A stretch of 50,356 bases of DNA from an uncultured Prevotellaceae bacterium (GTDB lineage: Bacteria > Bacteroidota > Bacteroidia > Bacteroidales > Bacteroidaceae). The translations under genes and the position numbers were made by a program. Under the pieces are notes generated by a model. It was not told the origin of the DNA, made no database searches, and saw only the letters and a program-made list of their open reading frames with translations. This document shows, piece after piece, positions 14,200 to 23,511 of this stretch (position 1 is its first letter; each line of letters opens with the position of its first letter). The stretch lies in assembly GCA_902784755.1 (NCBI GenBank), contig CACZVX010000028.1:1-50356 (forward strand), in the 5' to 3' direction.

Positions 14200-17017
14200 A
14201 TATTCTCAGAACTATCGCCAGTATATGAATCTGGCTGGTACTTGGACAACGGAACTGGGTAATATAACCCTTCCTGGTACTACCGACACCAACCGTAAAG
14301 GAAATGCACTCGAAAAGAAGGACGAGACTACCCATCTGTCACGTCTTTATAGTTATGTGGGCGAGCTTGCCTATTCCCGTGAAATCACTATTCCTGAGTC
14401 ATGGAATAAGAAAAGCATACTCCTCCATATGGAGCGCACCAAAGCTACAAAAGTTTTCGTGGATGGTAAATTGGTGGGAAACAGCAATGACATCTCCACA
14501 GAACAGGTTTACAACCTCACGGAGTTTCTGAAACCAGGGCCACACCAACTGACAATCAAGGTGGACAACACGGACAAGACCGTTCCCCCCCAGTTGCTCA
14601 GCAACAGTCATGCCTACACCGAAGACACGCAAACCAACTGGAACGGCATCATTGGCAATTTTTTCTTGGAAGCCGTGAATCCGATCTATATCAGCCGTAT
14701 TGATATAAAAACCCACTCTGCCTCCAAGGCCTTTGAGGCCGATATCCTCATTAAAGGAACATCAAAGAAAGACTTTGTTGTGTCTGCCGTATTGGCTCCT
14801 TTGGGAAGTGACTTTGGCACCGTCCTCATGGAGAACGTCATCAAAAAGGACAAGAAGAGCAGTCATCATTTGGTTTTAAAATACCAGAATGACAGCTTGA
14901 AACTTTGGGACGAACAGCATCCTAATATCTATCGGCTCTTGGTTAATATTGAAGGTTATGACTTTCAGGAAGTGGTTTTCGGCATTTGTGATTTCCAAAA
15001 AGCCGGCACTCAGTTCACTGTCAACGGCCATAAGACTTTTCTTCGTGGCAAACACGATGCATGTGTATTCCCCTACACAGGCCATGTTCCGATGGATTTG
15101 GCATCTTGGCGGCGTTATTTGCAGATATGCAAAGGCTACGGCATCAACCATCTCCGTTTCCATTCCTGGTGTCCGCCAGAAGCTGCCTTTATGGCTGCAG
15201 ACATCGAGGGTGTCTATATGCAACCCGAACTCCCGTTTTGGGGAGACTTCAAGCGGGATGATAACAACCTGATGACTTTCCTCCATAAGGAAGGTACCAA
15301 TATCCTTTTCAAATATGGCCATCATCCTTCATTCGTCATGTTTGCCTTGGGTAACGAACTCAGAGGAGATATTCCCACGATGAAGAAGTTTACGGACGAC
15401 TTCCGCCGTATCGTCCCCGACAAGCTCTATACCTTTGGATCTAACTATTATCTGGGTTATCAGGGATGGAAAGAAGGCATGGATTTTTTCGTAACCTGTC
15501 GCAACGGCGGTGAAACTTGGGGTAATTTCAATACCCACACCCGCGGGTCTTTCTCTTTTGCCGATGCCTTCGACGGTGGAATGATTAATCATTCTTACCC
15601 TAATTCTTCGATGAATTTCGATGAAGCCGTCGATAAATGCCCGGTGCCCATCATCAGTCATGAGACAGGACAGTTCCAGACCTATCCTGATTATAACGAA
15701 ATAAAGAAATACACAGGCGTGCTCTATCCTTATAATATGGAGATATTCCGTGACCGTTTGGAAAAAGCAGGCATGGCCGATCAGGCAGAAGCCTTCCATC
15801 GCGCCTCAGGTCATTGGAGCGTACAACTCTACAAGGCCGATATCGAAATGGACCTGCGTACCCGTGGCATGGCAGGTTTCCAACTGCTGGACATCCAGGA
15901 TTATCCCGGACAAGGCTCTGCATACGTAGGTATACTCGATGCCTTTATGGAATCAAAGGGTATCACCACTCCCAAAGAATGGCGGCAATGGTGCAACGAT
16001 GTGGTGCCCTTAGCCGTCCTGCCCAAGTTCTGCTACACGAACAATGAACAACTGAAAGCCAAAATCCAGATTGCCAACTATGGACAGGAAAGCCTCGAAG
16101 GCAAGACTCTTCACTGTTGTCTCGTTTCTTCCGACAAGGAGAAAAACAAAAATACTGTCTGTGGCACAGGCATCGTCATAGAAAAATCATTTACGCTAAC
16201 AGCAGGAAATGGGCTCTTAGATGTCGGGACCTTTGACATTGACCTTTCTAAATTAGAATTTCTGAAAGACCCTGAGAAACTCACACTTTACTCTTTCATC
16301 GAAGATACTGATTACGAGAACTCTTGGCCAGTCTGGATTTATCCTGCCGGTACAAACCCCGACAGTAAGGGCATTATCGTCTGCAACCAACTCACTTCCG
16401 AGATTCAAAAGAAACTGGCCAACGGTGCCAAGGTCCTCTTCATGCCCGACAGCACTATTAACCATCAACCTTTAACCATCAACCCTCAACTGTTATTAGG
16501 TGGCCTCTTCCAGACCGACTATTGGAACTACCGTATGTTCAAGACCATCTCCGAGAATAACAACAAGCCCGTCAGCCCCGGTACCCTTGGTATTCTTACC
16601 AATCCTGAACATCCTGTATTCAAGGCATTCCCCACAGAAGAACACACGTCCTGGCAATGGTTCCCCATTGTGAAGAATGCCCGTCCGTTCATCCTTGACA
16701 ACACGCCTTCGGCCTATCGCCCTATCGTGCAAGTCATTGACAACATCGAGCGCAACCACAAACTTGGTCTGCTTTTTGAGTTCCGCGTAGGTAAGGGAAG
16801 CCTTCTCATTTGCATGAGTCCCCTCCAACAGTTGCAGCAATATCCGGAAGCCCGCCAGTTCTATGCCAGCATTCTCAGCTATATGCAAAGTAAAGACTTC
16901 ACTCCTAAGACAAATATCTCAACAGAAGAACTCCACCGAGTGCTCACCACTCCCGTACAAGAAGGCCAGATGAAGAAGCTCTTCAACATCACCACCTACC
17001 AAGAAGGATCTTTGTAA
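14108..17017 (+). CDS. Secreted glycoside hydrolase family 2 enzyme, large variant
   Basis: Up to 969 residues; ATGs at 14108, 14111 and 14117 are all plausible starts. The signal peptide has a long basic n-region and the core VLLFYLFTFLPLYS. An N-terminal jelly roll (MNLAGTWTTELG, LTEFLKPGPHQLTIKVDN) and a TIM barrel follow. HLRFHSWCPPEAAF corresponds to the 'IRTSHNP' strand of GH2, with the acid/base in FALGNELRGD (Glu417) and the nucleophile in ISHETGQFQ (Glu519). The barrel is followed by about 350 residues of Ig-like or jelly-roll character. A short repeat (16458-16493) is read in frame as INHQPLTINPQ. The sugar specificity is not clear; context would allow a galactosidase or rhamnogalacturonan-directed role. 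A strong terminator lies downstream. Confidence 0.8.
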   Translation: MMEMKRNNFYRAKKVKVCAVLLFYLFTFLPLYSQNYRQYMNLAGTWTTELGNITLPGTTDTNRKGNALEKKDETTHLSRLYSYVGELAYSREITIPESWNKKSILLHMERTKATKVFVDGKLVGNSNDISTEQVYNLTEFLKPGPHQLTIKVDNTDKTVPPQLLSNSHAYTEDTQTNWNGIIGNFFLEAVNPIYISRIDIKTHSASKAFEADILIKGTSKKDFVVSAVLAPLGSDFGTVLMENVIKKDKKSSHHLVLKYQNDSLKLWDEQHPNIYRLLVNIEGYDFQEVVFGICDFQKAGTQFTVNGHKTFLRGKHDACVFPYTGHVPMDLASWRRYLQICKGYGINHLRFHSWCPPEAAFMAADIEGVYMQPELPFWGDFKRDDNNLMTFLHKEGTNILFKYGHHPSFVMFALGNELRGDIPTMKKFTDDFRRIVPDKLYTFGSNYYLGYQGWKEGMDFFVTCRNGGETWGNFNTHTRGSFSFADAFDGGMINHSYPNSSMNFDEAVDKCPVPIISHETGQFQTYPDYNEIKKYTGVLYPYNMEIFRDRLEKAGMADQAEAFHRASGHWSVQLYKADIEMDLRTRGMAGFQLLDIQDYPGQGSAYVGILDAFMESKGITTPKEWRQWCNDVVPLAVLPKFCYTNNEQLKAKIQIANYGQESLEGKTLHCCLVSSDKEKNKNTVCGTGIVIEKSFTLTAGNGLLDVGTFDIDLSKLEFLKDPEKLTLYSFIEDTDYENSWPVWIYPAGTNPDSKGIIVCNQLTSEIQKKLANGAKVLFMPDSTINHQPLTINPQLLLGGLFQTDYWNYRMFKTISENNNKPVSPGTLGILTNPEHPVFKAFPTEEHTSWQWFPIVKNARPFILDNTPSAYRPIVQVIDNIERNHKLGLLFEFRVGKGSLLICMSPLQQLQQYPEARQFYASILSYMQSKDFTPKTNISTEELHRVLTTPVQEGQMKKLFNITTYQEGSL
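16458..16493 (+). repeat. In-frame ACCATCAACC repeat inside the GH2 gene
   Basis: TTAACCATCAACCTTTAACC followed by ATCAACCCTCAACTG is a short-period repeat of the kind otherwise found between genes. It is translated as INHQPLTINPQLL near residue 785. The reading frame stays open, so the insertion is tolerated. Confidence 0.65.
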
Positions 17018-17036
17018 ACAATTATCATTAATCAAG

Positions 17037-17080
17037 AACCGTGCCCAGAACCAGAAAAGGATCTGGGCACGGTTTGTTTG
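17037..17080 (+). terminator. Strong intrinsic terminator after the GH2 gene
   Basis: A perfect 13-bp stem, AACCGTGCCCAGA (17037-17049) with TCTGGGCACGGTT (17062-17074), has a 12-base loop and is followed by a T-rich tail (TTTGTTTG). It closes the run of plus-strand genes before the signalling module. Confidence 0.9.
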
Positions 17081-17106
17081 ATAGTCTTTCATCCGCCCAA
17101 AGAGAA

Positions 17107-17184
17107 TCAGAATATTCTGAAGTGTTAAAATGATTAAAAATAAGCTGACGAGAACGATAATTCAAAGAATTATTTATATCTTTA
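17107..17184 (+). promoter_or_regulatory. Promoter region of the partner-switching operon with two palindromes
   Basis: A perfect 14-base palindrome TCAGAATATTCTGA (17107-17120) is followed by the inverted repeat ATAATTC-AAA-GAATTAT (17157-17173) and the -7-like box TATCTTTA (17177-17184). No clear -33 box is seen. The second repeat sits where sigma factor would contact the spacer, so it is a good operator candidate. The leader to ATG 17220 would be about 30 bases. Confidence 0.5.
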
Positions 17185-17219
17185 CAAACTTGAAAAAACG
17201 TCTCGTATATTTATAGGAT

Positions 17220-19235
17220 ATGAAGCTAAAACAAGATACCAAGTATAGCATCATGATGGTTGTGGTTGCCGCCTTGTTGCTTCAGGGAAGTTTCACAATG
17301 GAATTCTTCTCAACAAGGCGCACTTTTAACTATCAACTCACAGAAATGGCTCAAAACGACCTGACTGACAGCTACCGTATTGCCAAGGTAAGGCAGGATG
17401 TAGAAAATGCCACAAGGTCTGTAATTGACGAAATCGAGAAGCAAGCGAACGAAATTGACATAGATACCTTGCAGATGCTTATTGGTGATCTGGTACACAA
17501 TCAGAATCAGATTGTGGGCGTTTCATTCGCTTATTTGCCTGAATATGTTCCCAAGCAGTTAGAACAGAAAGAGGATCGTTTTGCTATTTATATCTTTGAA
17601 GACGAAAAAGATCAAAACAAGCTGAAAACCATTCCATTTAAGTACGAATACACAGAACGTCCGTGGTATGTCATTGATGTGGATAGTATAGGGTATTGGA
17701 CTGAACCCTACGAAGGCTATTACAACTATATCCTGATGTTTAGTTTCACTCTTCCCATCAAGAATACAGAAGGAAAGACCGTGGCCTTGGTGTCAGCTGA
17801 TGTGCCATTGCGCGATATCTCGCAAGTAGCTATGCAATTCTACGAGGGCCAGCGTAAGTCATTGCTGCGGAATTTACTGTTTAGTATTTTTGGTACTCTG
17901 CTATTGACCTATATTGTTTGGCGCGCTATCACCTATCTGCGTAACCTGAACCGCGCAAATGAGGAGAAGGAACACATGGCTGGGGAATTGAATTTAGCCC
18001 ACAAAATTCAACAATCCATGATTCCCAAACTGTTTCCTGGCCCCCCTGAACGTAATGACGTGCAACTCTATGCCTCGCTGACACCAGCCCGACAGGTGGG
18101 AGGTGATCTTTATGACTTCATCATTCTCCATGACCGGCTCTGCTTCTGCATTGGTGATGTGAGTGGAAAAGGAATGCCTGCGGCTATGCTGATGACGGTT
18201 ATCAAGACGCTGTTCAGAACAGAGGCGCGCAACATGATGCCTATTTCCGAACAGGATAGGAATGGCAGTAAAACAGCAACCATCATGGGAAGAATAAACC
18301 GAACGCTCTGCAACGATCAGACCAGCGGTTTTTTCGCTACTATGTTTGTTGGTATCCTCAACCTGAAGACAGGACTGCTCTGCTATTGCAATGCCGGACA
18401 TGAGGTGCCCATTCTCATTCGCAAGACATTTGAAACAAATGCTGAGAAATTGGACGTCATACCCAACCTGCCCGTGGGCGTTTTGCCTGACTGGGCCTAT
18501 CAAGGTCAGGCCACGACACTGAATCCCCACGATACTTTATTCATCTTTACCGACGGCCTCAGTGAAGCCTACAATGCCAAAGGTGAGATGCTTTCCCGTC
18601 AAAAAGTAATGCAGATAGCCCAGCAAAGCTGCGACCTCACACCCCGACAACTAGTGGAACTCATGGAGAATGAGGCCCATAAGCATACTGGCAATGCAGA
18701 ACAAAGTGACGACCTCACCTTACTTGCCATCAAATGGGAAGGCACTGCCCAAACCACTAATACACAGAAAGAGAAAGTAATAACAACAAATCAGAATAAT
18801 ATGTCCAGTGAGGAGTATTACAAGAACATAACAAACATGGGGGAGACCGTTACGCTGATGGCTACGAGTTCCTATCTGCCGCAAATGAAAGATTTCATGC
18901 TAAACGCTACTGAGCGTGCCGGATTGAGCCAACAAGCCACCAAACGTGTACGATTAGCCGTTGAAGAAGCTGTAGCCAATGTCGTGCACCATTCAAAAGC
19001 GGAAACCGTCACGCTTGTTTCAGCTATCATCGACAATCAGTTGCAGTTCTCCATCATCGATGACGGCATTCCCTTCGACCCGACAACCGCCAAAGTGACT
19101 GATACGGCCATACCTGCCGATAAACGTCCTATCGGGGGGCTGGGTATTATCTTCATGCGCCAGATGAGTGATGGCCTGGAATATCACCGTTATAACGGAT
19201 ATAATATATTGACTATCAAAAAGAACATCCAATAA
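17220..19235 (+). CDS. Membrane sensor with Cache, SpoIIE/RsbU phosphatase and C-terminal HATPase domains
   Basis: 671 residues. An N-terminal membrane helix (about 10-28), an extracytoplasmic Cache-like sensor (about 30-205, with RPWYVIDVDSIGYWTEPY) and a second helix (about 217-236) lead to a cytoplasmic PP2C-type SpoIIE domain: GGDLYDFI (about 293), GDVSGKGMPAAM (about 311), NAGHEVPIL, FTDGLSEAYN (about 441) and SDDLTLLAIKW (about 496). The C-terminal 130 residues form an RsbW-like HATPase (VEEAVANVVHHS about 580, DDGIPFDP about 613, GGLGIIFM about 639). One polypeptide therefore carries both the phosphatase and the anti-sigma-type kinase fold. The STAS gene follows 10 bases later, the obvious substrate of both activities. 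The signal sensed is unknown. Confidence 0.9.
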   Translation: MKLKQDTKYSIMMVVVAALLLQGSFTMEFFSTRRTFNYQLTEMAQNDLTDSYRIAKVRQDVENATRSVIDEIEKQANEIDIDTLQMLIGDLVHNQNQIVGVSFAYLPEYVPKQLEQKEDRFAIYIFEDEKDQNKLKTIPFKYEYTERPWYVIDVDSIGYWTEPYEGYYNYILMFSFTLPIKNTEGKTVALVSADVPLRDISQVAMQFYEGQRKSLLRNLLFSIFGTLLLTYIVWRAITYLRNLNRANEEKEHMAGELNLAHKIQQSMIPKLFPGPPERNDVQLYASLTPARQVGGDLYDFIILHDRLCFCIGDVSGKGMPAAMLMTVIKTLFRTEARNMMPISEQDRNGSKTATIMGRINRTLCNDQTSGFFATMFVGILNLKTGLLCYCNAGHEVPILIRKTFETNAEKLDVIPNLPVGVLPDWAYQGQATTLNPHDTLFIFTDGLSEAYNAKGEMLSRQKVMQIAQQSCDLTPRQLVELMENEAHKHTGNAEQSDDLTLLAIKWEGTAQTTNTQKEKVITTNQNNMSSEEYYKNITNMGETVTLMATSSYLPQMKDFMLNATERAGLSQQATKRVRLAVEEAVANVVHHSKAETVTLVSAIIDNQLQFSIIDDGIPFDPTTAKVTDTAIPADKRPIGGLGIIFMRQMSDGLEYHRYNGYNILTIKKNIQ

Positions 19236-19245
19236 ATTTAGACAA

Positions 19246-19551
19246 ATGAAAATAACGATTAAAAACGAAGAAGGCCGCTTAGTGGGTGAGCTTATTGGCG
19301 ACCTCGACAACACTGCCAGCAGCATGGCAGAGAAGGAACTGGCTCCATTGCTGGAGTGCGACGACCGCGACATCGTGCTCGAATGCCGCGAACTGGACTA
19401 CATCTCATCTAGTGGTCTGCGCATATTGCTGAACATTTACAAGAATGCGCGCCGCAGCGGACATCGTGCTTTTATCCGGAATCTGAATGAAGACGTGACG
19501 GAAGTGTTCCGCATTGGCGGATTCCTCCAACTCTTCGAGCTAATTGACTGA
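19246..19551 (+). CDS. STAS-domain anti-sigma-factor antagonist-like protein
   Basis: A 101-residue single-domain STAS protein of the SpoIIAA/RsbV type. The loop YISSSGLRILL contains the serine cluster (Ser54-56) that corresponds to the phosphorylated serine of SpoIIAA. The family switches partners according to phosphorylation: dephosphorylated protein binds the HATPase kinase, phosphorylated protein does not. It lies between the phosphatase/HATPase sensor and the AraC regulator with short gaps (10 and 25 bases), so all three should form one operon. Confidence 0.92.
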   Translation: MKITIKNEEGRLVGELIGDLDNTASSMAEKELAPLLECDDRDIVLECRELDYISSSGLRILLNIYKNARRSGHRAFIRNLNEDVTEVFRIGGFLQLFELID

Positions 19552-19576
19552 ACGGGTCTTTAATTACCAGTAAGAA

Positions 19577-20152
19577 ATGGCAGACATCAAACAACTGACA
19601 GCCGACAACGAACGGCTGACAAACGAGAATAAAGAACTGAGGAAAGAGATTGACCGACTCAGAGACGAGATGATTCGTCTCGTCAGCCGCAATCTTGATC
19701 TTTCGGAAAGGTTGGAAGAAGACGTGGAAATGCGTCGTCGGACCGAAGTGGCTCGCGAACTTCTCGAAGGCAACATTCAACGCCAGCGCAATGCTGACCT
19801 GCAGGACGACAGTCAACTGATGGCCATTATCGAGATGCGCGTGGAAAAAGACCGTCCGCATCTCAGTCCGGATTTCAATTCAGACGACCTCGCCGAGATG
19901 CTCGGTGTGAGCCGTGAAAGACTGATGCGCCTTTTCCGTAAGCAGACGATTCACCGCACCCCCGATGCCTATATCGACAATCTGCGTGTGCTGGCGGCCC
20001 TGCGCCTGTTGCGTGAAAAGCCCATGTATAACATTGCCACTGTGGCTGAAGAAGCCGGCTTCAGTAATGTACGTACATTGCAGCGCCGCATTCAGGATGC
20101 TATTGGCATGACACCCATCGACTACCGACTCATGCTTACCCGCGATATGTAA
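19577..20152 (+). CDS. AraC-family regulator with N-terminal coiled coil
   Basis: 191 residues. Residues 1-65 are a heptad-rich coiled coil (LTADNERLTNENKELRKEID region). The C-terminal 95 residues form an AraC/XylS double helix-turn-helix (SDDLAEMLGVSRERLMRLFRK, then IATVAEEAGFSNVRTLQRRI and IGMTPIDYR). There is no sugar-binding domain. Its position as third gene after the phosphatase/HATPase and STAS genes makes it the probable output of the partner switch, with the coiled coil as a possible docking site. The next gene, a rhamnogalacturonan-lyase-like protein, starts 16 bases downstream and may be a target or merely co-transcribed. Confidence 0.88.
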   Translation: MADIKQLTADNERLTNENKELRKEIDRLRDEMIRLVSRNLDLSERLEEDVEMRRRTEVARELLEGNIQRQRNADLQDDSQLMAIIEMRVEKDRPHLSPDFNSDDLAEMLGVSRERLMRLFRKQTIHRTPDAYIDNLRVLAALRLLREKPMYNIATVAEEAGFSNVRTLQRRIQDAIGMTPIDYRLMLTRDM

Positions 20153-20167
20153 TTTGTTTTATATATC

Positions 20168-23100
20168 ATGAAGACACAAGGATGGATACTGACACTCCTT
20201 TTGATGACCGTATGCCTACCGATGGCAGGACAATCGGCTCTCAATAAAAAGGAGTTTGCCAAACATTGGGTTGTAGAATCAGAATCGCCAGACTATAAGG
20301 TGACTTTCCATGGCGACACCGCTGATATCCTTGCGCCTAAAGGATTAACACTTTGGCGCAAAGAAAAGATGACTGGACGGGTATGCATCGAATATGAAGC
20401 ATGTGTCGTGGTAGAGGATGGCAACAGCCTACCCACCAACCGACTGAGTGACCTGAACTGCTTCTGGATGGCCAGTGATCCGAAATATCCTCATGATATC
20501 TTCAAACGAAAAGGAGAGCGCAACGGTGTTTTCACCAACTGCTATGCGCTACAACTCTACTATATGGGTTATGGCGGCAATCATAACTCAACCACCCGTT
20601 TCCGCAGATACGACGGTAACGAAGCCGGTATCCAGGACGCCAGTCAGCGACCTGCCATTCTGAAAGAATATACTGATGAGAAACACCTGCTGCGGCCTAA
20701 CCACTGGTACCACATCCAACTGGTGAGCGATGGCAATCATGTTAGTTATTACATTGACGGTCAACGGCTTGTGGACTTCCGCGATGCTGAACCTCTGCAG
20801 GAAGGCTGGTTTGGATTCCGCACCACTTTATCGCATACCCGCATCACGAACTTCAGCTACACATCTGAATCTTTACAGAAACGGGAAGCCCCTCTGCATT
20901 GGGTAGGTGAGCCGCCTGCAACAGCCAGACCTGTTGCCTTTGGCGTTCCTTTCGATGAAGGGGAAGTAAAGGAGAACACCATGATGACACTGGCGGATGC
21001 CTCAGGCAATGCTCTGACGACCGACACGTGGCCGCTGGCCTACTGGCCTGACGGTTCTGTAAAATGGATGGGTGCCGCTGCTGTGGCAAAAGGTGGCGAC
21101 CTGAAACTGACGGAACTACGCGAACAGAAAAAAGGTAAAAACAAAAAACAACAGGGACTGCAAATTGAAGAAACAGTTAAAGCCATCAAGATCATTTCCG
21201 ATTCACTCATAGCCTGGATTCCCAAACAAGGCAGTTTTCTGATGGATTCACTGCTTTACCAGAATCAGAAAGTCAGTGAAGGATTAAGACTGGTGTGCTC
21301 CACACAGAGTGAACCTTATACTGAGCAGACAAGTCAGATCCGCTATGCTGATTACCAGAGCGAGATTCGTTCAGCCACTGTGGAACAAAAAGGAAAAGTT
21401 CGTGCGGTGGTCAAGATAGAAGGTGTGCATCAAGCTATAGGAAAAATTTCCGAAGCAAGTCGTGAATGGCTGCCTTTTGTGGTGAGACTCTATTTTTATC
21501 AAGGCAGCCGGGAGGTAAAGATGGTACACAGTTTTATGTTCGATGGTGCTGACAAACAAGACTTCATTCATGCCTTGGGCGTAAGAATGGATATACCCCT
21601 GCGCGATGAACTCTATAACCGCCATGTTGCTTTCTCTACAGGAAAGGGAGGTGTATGGAGCGAACCCGTACAGCCCCTCGACGGAAGGCGGGAAATATTT
21701 GCAGGTGAAGGACGCCCACGCCAGCCACGGGCTGACGAAAGTTTGCCTGAAGATCATCGGGGACAACTCTCCCTGCAACAACAACAGATGCTCGGAATGC
21801 GCATACCCGCCTACGAGTCTTTCAACAAACAGAACCAGATGCTGCTCGATGAATGGGCTGCCTGGAACACCTACCGGTTATCACAGCTTTCCTCAGAAGG
21901 CTTCACTCTTCGCAAACGAGCTAACGACAACAACCCTTGGATTGGCACCTTTGACGGAAAACGGGCTGACGGTTTTGCCTTTGTGGGCGATATGAGCGGC
22001 GGTATGGCTGTGGCCATGAAAGATTTCTGGCAGTCATATCCTTCATCTCTGGAGATTACAAATGCCCGGAATGACAAAGCCACCCTGACAGCCTGGCTTT
22101 GGAGTCCTGAGGCAGAGCCTATGGACTTGCGTCATTATGACAACGTTGCCCACGGATTGCTCTCCTCTTATGAGGATGTGCAAGAGGGAATGAGTACGCC
22201 ACTGGGCATTGCCCGAACCACAACACTCACACTGCTGCCTTCAGACGGTTATCACGGTAAGGAGGCCTTTGCTGCCGATGCTTGTCGGATTACTGAAGAT
22301 GCCCTATTGTTGCCAGTGCCTGAGTATTTGCATCAAAAGCAAGCCTTCGGAGTGTGGAGTCTGCCCGATTTTTCAAATCCACAGCGGGCACGTATTGAGA
22401 AAACGCTTGACGACTATATCGATTATTATCAGAAACAGACAGAGCAACACGGCTGGTATGGTTTCTGGAACTATGGCGACTTTATGCATGCCTACGATGC
22501 AGAACGCCATGAATGGCGCTACGATGTAGGCGGTTTTGCGTGGGATAATACAGAACTTGCCAGCAACATGTGGTTGTGGTATAGTTTCCTGCGAACAGGA
22601 AGAGCTGACATCTGGCGCATGGCAGAAGCTATGACCCGTCATACCTCGGAGGTGGATGTCTATCACGCAGGTCCTAACGCTATGTTGGGCAGTCGCCATA
22701 ATGTAAGCCACTGGGGGTGTGGCGCTAAGGAAGCCCGTATCTCACAAGCAGCTTGGAACCGTTTCTATTATTACCTGACCACCGACGAACGATGTGGTGA
22801 CTTAATGACGGAAGTAAAGGATGCCGACCAGATGCTCTATACTTTGGACCCCATGCGACTGGCACAGCCCCGCGGTGAATATCCTTGCACGGCTCCTGCA
22901 CGCTTGCGCATTGGTCCTGACTGGCTGGCTTATGCCGGTAATTGGATGACCCAATGGGAACGTACGCGTGACAACCATTACCGCGATAAAATCATTGCGG
23001 GTATGAAGAGTATAGCTGCCCTTCCTCATCAGTTGTTTACTGGCCCTTTAGCCTTAGGTTATGACCCGGCCACCGGCATTATCACGACAGAATGCGACAC

Positions 23101-23506
23101 CTCACTCCTTTCCACTAACCATCTGATGACGATTATGGGCGGTTTTGAAATCATGAATGAGATGACACGTATGATCAATATACCGGAATGGAATGCCGCT
23201 TGGCTCGATCATGCTGCCCGTGACAAGGAAATGGCTTTAAAAGTAAGGAACAACCGCTTCCGCATTTCCCGTCTGCTTGCCTATGCCGCCTACCACAACC
23301 GTGACCCACGGAAAGCCGATGAAGCTTGGGACGACCTGCTGAAAGCCATGGGACGCGAAGGCGACCCACGCTTTAAAAACCAGAAACTGTTACCGCCAGA
23401 GGTTCCCATTCCACAGGATGAGACACAAATGATAAGCACCAATGGTGTTTCCACCTGGAGTCTCGATGCCATCTATATGCAGGAGGTCTGCCCGATGGGC
23501 GAATAA
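20168..23506 (+). CDS. Secreted exo-rhamnogalacturonan lyase-like protein (PcRGLX/YetA type) with N-terminal lectin-like domain
   Basis: 1112 residues with a signal peptide (ending PMAGQ). Residues about 25-235 form a jelly-roll domain of the DUF6250/concanavalin-like type (NHWYHIQLVSDGNHVSYYID, FGFRTTLSHTRI). From about 245, PVAFGVPFDEGEVKENT and TWPLAYWPDGSVKWMG match the RIFT-barrel start of PcRGLX/YetA-like proteins, family PL26. A large mostly helical domain follows (for example WYGFWNYGDFMHAYD and GGFAWDNTELASNMW), consistent with the (alpha/alpha) catalytic barrel. PL26 enzymes cleave rhamnogalacturonan from the end, releasing the unsaturated disaccharide on which the GH105 enzyme would act. 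The assignment rests on recalled family motifs. The gene meets the convergent kinase gene with a 5-base gap. Confidence 0.75.
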   Translation: MKTQGWILTLLLMTVCLPMAGQSALNKKEFAKHWVVESESPDYKVTFHGDTADILAPKGLTLWRKEKMTGRVCIEYEACVVVEDGNSLPTNRLSDLNCFWMASDPKYPHDIFKRKGERNGVFTNCYALQLYYMGYGGNHNSTTRFRRYDGNEAGIQDASQRPAILKEYTDEKHLLRPNHWYHIQLVSDGNHVSYYIDGQRLVDFRDAEPLQEGWFGFRTTLSHTRITNFSYTSESLQKREAPLHWVGEPPATARPVAFGVPFDEGEVKENTMMTLADASGNALTTDTWPLAYWPDGSVKWMGAAAVAKGGDLKLTELREQKKGKNKKQQGLQIEETVKAIKIISDSLIAWIPKQGSFLMDSLLYQNQKVSEGLRLVCSTQSEPYTEQTSQIRYADYQSEIRSATVEQKGKVRAVVKIEGVHQAIGKISEASREWLPFVVRLYFYQGSREVKMVHSFMFDGADKQDFIHALGVRMDIPLRDELYNRHVAFSTGKGGVWSEPVQPLDGRREIFAGEGRPRQPRADESLPEDHRGQLSLQQQQMLGMRIPAYESFNKQNQMLLDEWAAWNTYRLSQLSSEGFTLRKRANDNNPWIGTFDGKRADGFAFVGDMSGGMAVAMKDFWQSYPSSLEITNARNDKATLTAWLWSPEAEPMDLRHYDNVAHGLLSSYEDVQEGMSTPLGIARTTTLTLLPSDGYHGKEAFAADACRITEDALLLPVPEYLHQKQAFGVWSLPDFSNPQRARIEKTLDDYIDYYQKQTEQHGWYGFWNYGDFMHAYDAERHEWRYDVGGFAWDNTELASNMWLWYSFLRTGRADIWRMAEAMTRHTSEVDVYHAGPNAMLGSRHNVSHWGCGAKEARISQAAWNRFYYYLTTDERCGDLMTEVKDADQMLYTLDPMRLAQPRGEYPCTAPARLRIGPDWLAYAGNWMTQWERTRDNHYRDKIIAGMKSIAALPHQLFTGPLALGYDPATGIITTECDTSLLSTNHLMTIMGGFEIMNEMTRMINIPEWNAAWLDHAARDKEMALKVRNNRFRISRLLAYAAYHNRDPRKADEAWDDLLKAMGREGDPRFKNQKLLPPEVPIPQDETQMISTNGVSTWSLDAIYMQEVCPMGE

Positions 23507-23511
23507 GCCGT

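Noticed and set aside
17220-20152. Sigma-B-like regulon with its own sigma factor
   Set aside because: No sigma factor gene is present; the third gene is an AraC-type regulator.
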